64,000 nucleotides of DNA. Source: Zea mays. Its lineage: Eukaryota; Streptophyta; Magnoliopsida; Poales; Poaceae. The position numbers and the translations under genes are program-made. Location of the stretch: assembly GCF_902167145.1 (NCBI RefSeq), contig NC_050098.1, positions 77,478,207-77,542,206 of the forward strand, written 5' to 3'. Below, piece by piece: positions 33,587-44,594 of this stretch. Positions within the stretch are counted from its first letter, which is position 1; the number at the start of each line of letters is the position of its first letter. The notes beneath the pieces were generated by a model, which saw nothing but the letters and a program-made list of their open reading frames with translations, did not search any database and had not been told where the DNA came from.

Positions 33587-34595
33587 GCCACGCAGGGTCG
33601 GTTCCGAGCTTCGCGGGGAGTTCGCGCGGCAATGGACATCACTAGCCCCCTGGGTCCACGCGGGAGACTAGCAGACGTGGTCAAGGCTGTCGAGCGGCGC
33701 CGTACTTCAAGGGGCAGCGCACGTGGGGAAGGAGACTTGGCTGCACGACTGGGATTCGGTTGGAGATACGCGGCGGGGTTCTTGCGCGGCGTTTGCCAAG
33801 TCCACGCAGCTGGTGACGCGAAGTAGACGGATCCGAGCGCCGGGGTCCACCAGCCAGGCACGGGTCTTCCGCGGGGAGAAGGGAGCGCGGCACGCGGACT
33901 GAGGGGCTGACTAGATGGGTCCCACGCGTAAGCGAACGGCGCGAGAGAGGAGTTGACCCGGGAAGTGGGCCCAGTTAAACAGCGACACATCCAACGCTGG
34001 AGGCAGGAGGCGCGCGTGGTGGCGGCTAGGGTTTGTTGGCGCGCTGGTGGGCTTTCGGCTGGTGCAGTGTGGGCCGCGCGGTGGCAAAAGAAAAGGTGGG
34101 TCGATTAGGGTGGCCGCGGCCCATGTGATGTCTCCTCCCTTTTTCTTTTGCTTTTGTATTATTATTTTTTTATTCATAATTATTTGAATCCAAATTTGAA
34201 TTTTGACTATGAATTTCACCTTTGAATTAAATGTATAAATTAAAATCTGTGTATGAATAATATATATATATATTTATATTTATATTTATATTTATACTTA
34301 TTTTTATTCCACCTAATATTTGTTTGCTTCTCTTTTCTAAATTATAGGATCTCCTTTTATTTTCCAAATTCTATTTTGGGAATTTAATATATTTCTTCTT
34401 CAAATTATTTTATGTTGTCGAAAAATGCACACAAAAAAATCCAGCATGATGCCTTGGTTTAGTGATGTATATTTTTATTAATTGTTTTTAAAGGTGGTGT
34501 TCACATGTGATGACAAATGGATGCGATACACACATATAAATAAAGGGAAACACTTTTCTCCTTTTAATATGATCTCTTACAAATTAGGTGTTACA

Positions 34596-34610
34596 AATCC
34601 TACCCCCTTA
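34596..34610 (-). other. Polypurine tract of C
   Basis: Minus strand reads TAAGGGGGTAGGATT next to the 3' LTR. F has AAGGGGGGTAGGATT in the same position. Confidence 0.8.
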
Positions 34611-37600
34611 AAAATAATCTCGTCCTCGAGATTTAGGAAGATCTAGGGAAAAGGTGGGGAAAATCTATGCGAAGCTCTTCTTCTCTTTCCCAAGTTGCTT
34701 CATCTTCGCCATGGTGATTCCATTGAACTTTGCACATCTTTATAACCTTATTCCTCGTAACCCGAGTCAATGTATCAAGAATCTTGACGGGGTACTCCGT
34801 GTAAGTCAAATCACTCTGAACACTGAGCTCTTCCATTGGTAACTGTTCCTTAAGGACACAGAGACACTTCTTAAGTTGAGACGCGTGAAATACATTATGC
34901 ACATCAGATAGATTATCGAGCAGCTCGAGTTGATAGGCTATCTCTCCAACTTGCCTAAAAACTCAGAATGGTCCAATATAGCGAGGGGACAATCTGCCCT
35001 TGACTTAAAACCTCCTCATTCCATGAAGTGGTGACACCTTGAGGTACACATAATCTCCTTCCTCAAATTCCAGTGATCTTCTTCTGTTATCAGCGTAGCT
35101 CCTTTATCTGGTCTGAGCTACCCTCAAATTCTCCCGAATTATACGGACTTGTTCTTCTGCCTCTTGAATAATTCTAGGTCCATAGAACTGTCTTCCTCTA
35201 GTCTGATCCCAATATAGAGGAGTCCTACATTTCCTGCCATATAGAGCCTCGAACAGTGACATCTTCAGACTGGCCTGGTAACTATTATTATATGAGAACT
35301 CAGCACAAGGTAGACTCTTGTCCCAACTACTACCATGCTGAAGGGCACAAGCTCTCAATATATCTTCCAATACTTGGTTAGTCCTTTCGGTCAATCCATC
35401 AGTCTGAGGTAGGCCAAACTAAAATTCAACTTCGCATCCGTATTCTCATGAAAACTTTTCCAAAATCTGGGGGGTAAACTGTGATCCTCTTATCCAAAAC
35501 AATCTTCTTTGGTACTCCATGTAAACACATAATCCGAGTCATATATAACTCTACCAATTGAGATACCTTATAAGTAGTCTTGACCGGAATGAAATGAGCC
35601 ACTTTGGTCACTCTATCCACAATAACCCATCTAGCATCATATCCTTTCGAGGTGTGAGGCAAGCCAGTAATGAAGTCCATACCAATCTTTTCCCACATCC
35701 ATTCGGGTATCTTCAGTGGATGCAGTAGTCTGGCTGGCGTCTGGTGTTCAGCCTTAACTCTTTGGCATACATCGCACATAGCCACATGTGCAGCCACATC
35801 TCTCTTCAATCCATACCACTAGTATTTTTGCTTCAAATCCTGATACATCTTAGTGCTCCCAGGGTGGATAGAATAAACTGAGTCATGTGCCTCCTTTAAA
35901 ATAGTCTCACAAAGGCTTTCAATACCAGGAACACATATTCTGTCCTTGAACCATACGATGCCTTGCTCATCTTCCGTGAATTCCGGACCTCGGCCTTCCG
36001 TAATAAGATCCTTGATCTCTTGTATCTTAGCATTACCAATATGTCCTTTGCGGATTTCTTGCTCCAAGGTAGGTTCCAATTCAATAGTCACTCCTTCCGT
36101 ATGTATAACAATTCCCAGGTTGAGCCTCTCAAAATCTTTTACTAATTCATCAGGTAGCTGGACAACGAAAGCGGAGTGAACATGCTCCTTCCGACTCAAG
36201 GCATCTGCAACCAAATTTGCCTTGCCTGGGTGATAGTGAATCTCCAAATCATAATCCTTAATGAGCTCCAACCAACGGCGTTGCCTAAGGTTGAGGTCCT
36301 TCTGAGTAAATATATACTTCAAACTCTTATGATCCGTGTATACTTGGCACTTAGTTCCCATAATGTAATGTCTCCAAATCTTAATCGCATGCACAACGAC
36401 TGCTTGTTCCAAGTCATGAGTTGGGTAGTTCAATTCATGTTTCCGCAACTGACGAGATGCATAGGCGATCACATGACCTTCTTGCATAAGCACACACCCA
36501 AGTCCTTGGCCACATGCATCATAGTAAATGTCAAATCCCTTCTGTAGATCTGGCATAATCAATACTGGAGGCGACATCAACCTCTTCTTTAATTGATCAA
36601 AGCTATCTTGGCACTTCTCATCACACTTAAATTCTCTTCCCTTCTCTAGAAGCGAGGTCATAGGCTTAAGAATCTTAGAAAATCCTTCAATAAATCTCTG
36701 ATAGTATCCTACAAGCCCCAAGAAAACTCTGAATCTCCGTAACTGTAGTGGGTATGCTCCACGCCACTATCTCCTTGACTTTAGCAGGATCCACCGATAT
36801 CCCTCCATTAGAAGTGATATGTTCAAGGAATGGCACCTCGCCAATCCAAAACTCGCATTTGCTATACTTGGCCAATCTCAGGTGTTCCTCATGATCACTT
36901 TCACTCTTAGAATAGATAAGAATATCATCGATAAATACTACGACGAATCCATCCAAATACTCCATAAACACCTTATTCTTCAGATCCATAAAATAGGTTG
37001 GTGCACTAGTTAGTCCAAATGACATAACGGTGAACTCATATAAACCATATCGGGTCGAGGAATCCGTTTTGAGAATATCCGATGGCCTAATCTTCATTTG
37101 ATGGTAACCCGATCGGAGATCCATCTTCGAGAATACCCTTGCATCTCTCATCTGATTAAATAAATCCTCAATGCGGGTAATGGACACTTGTTCTTCATAG
37201 TGACACCATTAAGGGACCTATAATCCACGCACATCCCTTGCGATCCTTCTTTCTTCTGTACAATTAGAACCGGCGCTCCACAAGGTGAAGAATTCAGACG
37301 AATGTACCCCGCCTCTTGCAACTCCGTTAAGTGCTTCTTGAGTTCTTTTAACTCTTCTACAGACATCCTATATGTCCATTTAGAAATAGGAGCAGTTCCA
37401 GGTAAGAGATCTATGACCAACTCAACTTCTCTATCTGGTGGCATCCCTAATAACTCCTCTGGAAAGACATCCGGAAAATCCTTAACCACACGGATGTTGT
37501 CACCAACAAACTTCCCATCGACTAAGAATGCTGCTAGTTTGGTGGCGGTAGTTACTGCAATTCCAACTTCAAATATTTCTCCTTTGGAACTGGTGAGTTA

Positions 37601-37707
37601 TATGGTTCCTTTAGCACAGTGTATAAACTGCCTTTGCCTTTCTTAACCATGACATACCAAGGATCATGTCTATAGTGCTCTCTTCTAACACTATAGGGGT
37701 AGCTCAT
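34611..37707 (-). pseudogene. pol: pol of C: protease remnant, RT, RNase H, integrase, chromodomain; gag absent
   Basis: From right to left: ATG at 37707 after CTAACCCAG, then at once a protease C-terminal remnant (ILGMSWLRKAKA) without the DTG/DSG active site. RT entry is [15 protein letters not shown] (about 37480) and RT catalytic FIDDILIYS (about 36920). RNase H has [15 protein letters not shown] (about 36530). The integrase finger [12 protein letters not shown] (about 35770) and DDE core follow. The chromodomain-like tail (VTRNKVIKMCKVQW, EDEATWERE) ends near 34633. Frameshifts lie near 37170, 36700 and 35420; TAG at 35816 replaces Trp. The breakage is notable given nearly identical LTRs. 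Confidence 0.9.
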
Positions 37708-38201
37708 CTGGGTTAGAAACACAGGGTAAGAAAGGAAGAATTGTAGACAAGGCGAGTAATTACGAGGAATGTTACTGCGGGGAATTTATTAGCTAAGTAG
37801 ATTAGTGTGTTATACACTAAAGCTAATACATTATCTTATGGGGGTACAAGCTAAAATGCCCGTCTATACTATTTCAATCAATCAAAGAAGCAAATCAGGC
37901 ATTGATCATCAGAACAATCAACCAACATTTTTTTAATAGAAAAAAAATAGTTTTAGTTTTGTCTTGGGTTTCCTATCTCTTAAAAAAAGTTCATAAATAT
38001 AGGATTCCAAGGTGTGAAATCCATCTTGTCTTAGAATAGAAAAGGTAAGAATCATCACAGTAGAACAGTAGAAGGTGAGACATGATCAAGATAAGTATAG
38101 AGAGAATCAGAGTAAGGTAAGTATAGAATGAACCAGAAGAAGGTAAGTAGGTAAGGGTTTTGTCCATTTCTATCTAGGTTTCGTCCTACAGTCAACATTT
38201 C
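37708..38201 (-). other. Untranslated leader of C
   Basis: Runs from PBS to the ATG. It aligns with the leader of E (48238-48507 plus 62617-62824) and of F (55070-55523). No ORF. Confidence 0.7.
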
Positions 38202-38213
38202 CTCTGATACCAC
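38202..38213 (-). other. Primer-binding site of C (tRNA-iMet type)
   Basis: Minus strand TGGTATCAGAG, matching the tRNA-iMet PBS, a few bases from the 5' LTR. Confidence 0.88.
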
Positions 38214-38216
38214 TTC

Positions 38217-41200
38217 TGTCACACCCGGGTTTAAGGAACAAAGCCGGGTGCATCTCATACATGCGCCAAGAAGACAACATATATAATAACAGAGTGTATA
38301 GAGATAAAATGTCATAAAACATCAAAGTAATTATTACATAGCGGAAGACTTATTACAAAATAAAGGAATAAATGTAAAACGAACTAAGGATCGTCGGCGC
38401 CAATGTCGACTGAGAAACGCCACCTAGATCAGATCATACTCCTCGCCTTGTGGCTCCTCCTGAACCACCTGTTCTTCTCCTGTGGGGGGGGGGTGTGAGA
38501 CAGCAAGAGTGAGCTCACATACGTTCATCGCTCAACAAGTTGTGGGGAATAATGTGGCATGAACTCGCCAAAGGTAGGAGTTCATGAAGTGTAAGGCTAA
38601 TCAATGAAGTAAAGGCTGAGGCTGAGCATTGCTTTTATAAGTTGGTCAAAATTTTATTAGCAATTACTAAGTGTAAGTAAATACCAAACCTTAATAATAA
38701 TAAAGAACAGTAATAGTAAAATAATCCCAAATGCGATGCAAATGTCAAATTGAATTTAAGTTCCATAATTAATCATGTGAGGGTCCGAGCCGCTCATGAC
38801 CGTGAGCACGGCTAGTATACCAGTTTTACACTCTGCAGAGGTTGCGCATCTTTACCCACAAGTCATGTTACCCATCTGCCAAGAGATGGCCAATCCCATA
38901 CACCTCTACCGAGGAGGCGAGGCAGGGTAACACTACGAGGCCTTTACAAAGTTCCACTAGCTTCAGAAATCCCGCTACAGTTTATAGGAAGCTCCAATGC
39001 AGGGTTCTTGCCTGACTGCCATCGCAGCAAAATCAACCCAAGGACCTCCCTACACTGACCACTCCCCTACTGCCCTTGCCCCTTTCGGGTAAGGAAGACC
39101 TCCACTAGCTTTCCTAGTTAATCAGCCAAGGGCGTCCCATTATACCCTTGTGGTAGCACTGTTTTCCCGGGTGGTCGCTCCATGTTCCCATTAATTTAAT
39201 GATCTTAACATGAACAGTAATAATAACAAGATAATAACAGAATAATCATGAATAGTGTATCTTCATACCCAAATCCACATAAAGCAATAGCAGGTACTAC
39301 CCAAAAATATTTCAGGGGTGATCAAGGTATAAAGATAACCAAAACTGGGGTAACCTAAAGGATCCCATCAAAATTAACCTATGCAGATCATTAAAATTAA
39401 TAAGAACATGGCTGGGAAAAGTAAGTGATCAAGGGCACAACTTGCCTTCAACGAGCTCCTGCTCAGCAGTCTCTACCAGCTGAACCCAGAATCCTTTGTA
39501 GTTTGCTCGTCTACTCGCATCAACACAATACATACACAGTATAGCATAAATTAACATCACACCAAACATATAAATAAAATATACAGTAATAATCTAGATA
39601 TTAGAATAAGATCATAGGAACTGGAATTATTAATTTTGGAGTTATATATTTTAAGATATGAATTTCCGAAGATTTCATGTGCTTAATATAGGGTTAAGTG
39701 AGAAATAAAGTTTAATGTGTATTTCATGTAAAAACAGTGGTACTATTTGATGGAGAATAATATTACAAAATTATAGGAACTGGAATGGTCCAAATTGGAG
39801 TTCGTATGAATTTTCTACAATTTAAACAAGTTTCTGCAATTAAATTTGTACTAAAAATCCATTTTTAAATTAGTTTCCCTGTTTTATCTGATCTCGGGAC
39901 TGGGCCTCAAATCCTAGAAAGCGCAGGGGCTCTGGCGCAAGACTCCACAGACTCAGTGAATAGTGCCCCCAGGACGGCGGGTTTATATTGAAATTCGCCA
40001 GGGCTTCTTTAGCAAAAGCACGAGGCGAAGGGGTACGGTGAGATCTCGGCCGCTAGATCCAGAACCGAGGGCCCGGATTAGATCTAGACATCAAGTGAAT
40101 CGTTACGCGCCCTAGCCACTGGATCAAGATCGTGCGGTCGAGATTACGCTCAACCGAACCGGTACAGGGAAGCCAATCAGAGCCGTCCAATAAAGATCTA
40201 ACGGCCAGAGGACGTCTCCTACCCCTATCTCCCCCACCAGACACATCTACGACGGCGCGAAACTCTGGGCGTGGAGGCGCCATTACTGCGAGCTTCAAGA
40301 ACCCGCCCCAGTGACCCAAACCTGGCGCTATCCTACGCATACGAAGGCTTAGTCGACGTAAAACAATAGGGTTAGCAACTTACAGGTCAACGCGCCGCCA
40401 GAAGTCCCAGTTCCGTTGGTGGTGACTTCATGTTCTTGCGATCCGATGAAGGGCACTCCGTGGTGATGGGCGAGGAGGGCAACCGGCGGCGGTTCCTTCC
40501 TGACCACCTCGATTTGCAAGCACCGCCGTGATTCTACCAGTCCAGCGAATACACGCCCAGCTCCGCCCACGCCATCGCGACGAAGATAGTTCAAGGAAAA
40601 GTTGGGAGGAGGTGACGGATCGAGATGGTGGACAGAGAGGGGGTATGTTACCCAGGCGATAAAGGAGGAGGGAAGGGACAGTAAGCACGAGCGGGTCGTG
40701 GAAGGGGAAAGAAGGGCGCCGGCCCTAGGCTCTTTGATTTATAGCCACGCAGGGTCGGTTGCGAGCTTCGCGGGGAGTTCGCGCGGCAATGGACATCACT
40801 AGCCCCCTGGGTCCACGCGGGAGACTAGCAGACGTGGTCAAGGCTGTCGAGCGGCGCCGTACTTCAAGGGGCAGCGCACGTGGGGAAGGAGACTTGGCCG
40901 CGCGACTGGGATTCGGTTGGAGATACGCGGCGGGGTTCTTGCGCGGCGTTTGCCAAGTCCGCGCAGCTGGTGACGCGAAGAAGACGGATCCGAGCGCCGG
41001 GGTCCACCAGCCAGGCACGGGTCTTCCGCAGGGAGAAGGGAGCGCGGCACGCGGACTGAGGGGCTGGCTAGATGGGTCCCACGCGTAAGCGAACGGCGCG
41101 AGAGAGGAGTTGACCCGGGAAGTGGGCCCAGTTAAACAGCGACACATCCAACGCTGGAGGCAGGAGGCGCGCGTGGTGGCGGCTAGGGTTTGTTGGCGCG

Positions 41201-41748
41201 CTCGTGGGCTTTCGGCTGGTGCAGTGTGGGCCGCGCGGTGGCAAAAGAAAAGGTGGGCCGATTAGGGTGGCCGCGGCCCATGTGATGTCTCCTCCCTTTT
41301 TCTTTTGCTTTTGTATTATTATTTTTTTATTCATAATTATTTGAATCCAAATTCGAATTTTGACTATGAATTTCACCTTTGAATTAAATGTATAAATTAA
41401 AATCTGTGTATGAATAATATATATATATATATTTATATTTATATTTATACTTATTTTTATTCCACCTAATATTTGTTTGCTTCTCTTTTCTAAATTATAG
41501 GATCTCCTTTTATTTTCCAAATTCTATTTTGGGAATTTAATATATTTCTTCTTCAAATTATTTTATGTTGTCGAAAAATGCACACAAAAAAATCCAGCAT
41601 GATGCCATGGTTTAGTGATGTATATTTTTATTAATTGTTTTTAAAGGTGGTGTTCACATGTGATGACAAATGGATGCGATACACACATATAAATAAAGGG
41701 AAACACTTTTCTCCTTTTAATATGATCTCTTACAAATTAGGTGTTACA
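38217..41748 (-). repeat. 5' LTR of C (right copy in window)
   Basis: Near-identical to 31062-34595, including the AT microsatellite (41414-41432) and TATA box. Confidence 0.94.
38424..40618 (-). pseudogene. LTR-resident gene, C right-LTR copy, damaged
   Basis: Exon equivalents lie at 40618-40384, 39510-39446 and 38479-38424. The start codon differs (CCG in place of ATG at 40618-40616). Exon 2 has lost one C near 39485 and is 65 nt, which shifts the frame. Exon 3 (56 nt) and both splice sites (GT and GC donors) are intact. The LTRs were identical at insertion, so these are later lesions, or the ATG is new in the left copy. Confidence 0.6.
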
Positions 41749-41753
41749 TTCTT

Positions 41754-44558
41754 CCTGGCACCGCCCCCATCTTTAAGAGAGCTTACAGAATATCCGGACC
41801 AGAGTTGGTTGAACTCAAAAAGCAGATTGATGAGCTATCAGAGAAAGGTTACATCCGGCCAAGCACCTCGCCTTGGGCCGCCCCTGTCCTATTTGTGGAG
41901 AAGAAAGATGGCACCAAAAAGATGTGTATCGATTATCGAGCTCTGAATGAGGTCACCATCAAGAACAAGTACCCCTTGCCCAGAATAGAGGATCTGTTCG
42001 ACCAGTTGAGAGGAGCCAGTGTGTTCTCCAAGATAGATCTGAGGTCGGGTTATCATCAGCTCAGGATTCGACCTTCAGACACTCTGAAGACGGCATTCAT
42101 TACCAAGTATGGGTTGCATGAGTTCACCGTGATGTCTTTCGGTCTAACCAATGCACCGGCCTTCTTTATGAACTTGATGAATAGTGTATTCATGGATTAT
42201 CTTGACAAGTTTGTGGTGGTATTTATTGATGACATTCTGATTTATTCTCAAAGCGAAGAGGAGCATGCAGATCATTTGAGGATGGTATTGCAAAGATTGC
42301 GAGAGCATCAGTTGTATGCAAAATTGAGCAAGTGCGAGTTCTGGATCAGTGAAGTCTTGTTCCTAGGTCATATAATCAACAAAGAAGGATTGGCTGTGGA
42401 TCCAAAGAAGGTGACAGACATTCTGAACTAGAAAGCGCCAACGGATGCTCGAGGAATCAAGAGCTTCATTGGAATGGCTGGATATTATCGACGATTCATT
42501 GAAGGGTTTTCGAAGATTGCGAAACCAATGACAACGTTGCTAGGCAACAAGGTCGAGTTCAAGTGGACCCAGAAATGTCAAGAGGCCTTTGAAGCGCGGA
42601 AAGAGAAGTTGACTACAGCGCCTGTCTTAGTCTTGCCTAATGTGCACAAGCCCTTCTCGGTGTATTGCGATGCTTGTTACACTGGTTTGGGATGCGTGTT
42701 GATGCAAGAGGGAAGAGTTGTGGCTTACTCGTCCCGACAGCTGAAGGTTCATGAGAAGAATTACCAAATCCATGACCTAGAGTTGGCAGCAGTGGTTCAC
42801 GCACTGAAGACATGGAGGCACTATCTGTATGGGCAGAAATGTGATGTTTACACAGACCACAAGAGTTTGAAGTACATATTCACTCAGTCAGAGCTGAATA
42901 TGAGGCAACGAAGATGGTTAGAGTTGATCAAGGACTATGAATTGGAGATTCATTACTATCCAGGCAAAGCGAACGTAGTGGCAGATGCTTTGAGCAAGAA
43001 GAGTCAAGTCAATATGATGGTCGCTTGTCCGATGCCTTATGAGTTGGCCAAAGAGTTTGACAGGATGAGTCTCCGATTTCTGAACAACACACGAGGAGTC
43101 ACAATTGAGTTGGAACCTACCTTGGAGCGGGAAATCAAAGAAGCACAGAAGAATGATGAGAAGATCAGTGAGATCCGGCGACTGATTCTAGATGACAGAG
43201 GCAAAGATTTTCGGAAAGATGCAGAAGGTGTGATATGGTTCAAAGACCGCTTGTGTGTTCCCAATGTCTAGTCTATTCGAGAATTGATCCTCAAGGAAGC
43301 TCATGAGACAGCTTATTCGATTCACCCTGGCAGTGAGAAGATGTATCAGGATCTGAAGAAGAAATTCTGGTGGTACGGAATGAAGAGGGAAATCGCAGAG
43401 CATGTGGCTATGTGTGATAGTTGTCGGCGGATCAAGGCAGAGCACCAAAGACCCGCTAGATTGTTGCAACCATTGCAAATTCCTCAATGGAAATGGGATG
43501 AAATCGATATGGACTTCATAGTCGGATTGCCTCGCACTCGAGCCGGCTACAATTCCATTTGGGTAGTAGTGGACCGCTTAACCAAATCAGCCCACTTCAT
43601 ACCTGTCAAGACCAACTACAGCAATGCAGTATTGGCAGAGTTGTACATGTCTTGGATCGTTTGTCTTCATGGTGTGCCAAAGAAGATAGTGTCAGACAGA
43701 GGAACGCAGTACACCTCTCATTTCTGGCTGCAGTTGCATGAAGCCTTGGGCACACATCTGAATTTCAGTTCCGCCTATCATCCGCAGACAGATGGTCAAA
43801 CCGAAAGGACCAATCAAATCCTTGAAGACATGTTGAGAGCCAGTGCGTTGCAGGATCAGTCCGGTTGGGACAAGAGATTGCCTTATGCAGAGTTCTCCTA
43901 TAACAACAGTTATCAGGCCAGCTTGAAGATGTCACCGTTTCAGGCGCTTTATGGAAGGAGTTGTAGAACTCCATTGCAATGGGATCAGCCTGGAGAAAAG
44001 CAAGTGTTTGGGCCAGACATTCTGCTTGAAGCCGAAGAGAACATCAAGATGGTTCGAGAGAACCTGAAGATAGCGCAATCAAGACAGCGAAGCTATGCAG
44101 ACACCAGAAGAAGAGATCTGAGTTTTGAGGTTGGAGACTTTGTCTATCTGAAAGTGTCACCGATCAGAGGAGTCAGAAGGTTCGGAGTCAAAGGCAAGCT
44201 AGCACCCCGCTACATTGGTCCGTATTAGATTCTCGCAAGACGTGGAGAAGTGGCCTATCAGCTCAGTTTGCCAGAAGGCTTGTCCGCAGTGCATGATGTC
44301 TTTCACGTGTCTCAGTTGAAGAAGTGTCTGCGTGTGCCAGAAGAGCAGTTGCCAGTTGAAGGTCTTGAAGTCCAGGAGGACTTAACCTACATTGAGAAGC
44401 CAACGCAAATCCTTGAGACTGCAGACAGAGTCACCCGACGGAAGACCATCAGAATGTGCAAAGTCAGATGGAATCACCACTCTGAGGAAGAAGCAACCTG
44501 GGAGCGCGAAGATGATCTGATGGCTAAATACCCTGAGCTCTTTGCTAGCCAACCCTGA
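41754..44558 (+). pseudogene. pol: pol of D, continued: RT, RNase H, integrase, chromodomain
   Basis: A single frame with three TAG stops: 42429 and 44226 at Trp codons and 43269 at a Gln codon. RT carries FIDDILIYS (about 42220). RNase H has [15 protein letters not shown] (about 42663) and [11 protein letters not shown]. Integrase has HPGSEKMYQ..CDSCRRIKAEH (finger), DFIVGLPRT, SDRGTQYTS and HPQTDGQTERTN (DDE triad). The chromodomain (RVTRRKTIRMCKVRW, EEEATWERED, about 44425-44520) would direct integration to marked chromatin, as known for chromoviruses. The tail ends at TGA 44556-44558. The Tekay/Del clade is inferred from the chromodomain type and overall order. Confidence 0.92.
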
Positions 44559-44576
44559 ATCTCGAGGGCGAGATCC

Positions 44577-44594
44577 TTTTAAGGGGGACAGGTT
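44577..44594 (+). other. Polypurine tract of D
   Basis: TTTTAAGGGGGACAGGTT immediately before the 3' LTR. Confidence 0.85.

Larger units (their letters stand above)
31062..34595 (-). repeat. 3' LTR of C (left copy in window)
   Basis: In element orientation it runs TGTAACACC..GGGTGTGACA. It contains an (AT)n run at 34257-34270, a GC-rich exon-1 zone (32900-34090) and the three-exon LTR gene on the minus strand. Confidence 0.93.
31062..41748 (-). mobile_element. Element C: minus-strand gag-less Tekay/Del-type chromovirus
   Basis: LTRs of 3534 bp (31062-34595) and 3532 bp (38217-41748) differ at roughly 35-40 sites counted by eye (about 99 percent identity). Perfect TTCTT target duplications lie at 31057-31061 and 41749-41753. 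The internal region is only 3.6 kb: PBS, leader, remnant of protease, RT, RNase H, integrase, chromodomain, PPT. It was inserted within the RT codons of D. No gag. Confidence 0.94.

Noticed and set aside
33568..33990. 140-codon minus-strand ORF, also present at 40725-41147
   Set aside because: Both copies lie in the GC-rich zone of the two C LTRs, which are about 99 percent identical, so its repetition is not evidence. It lies upstream of the TATA box and has no homologue in other LTRs.
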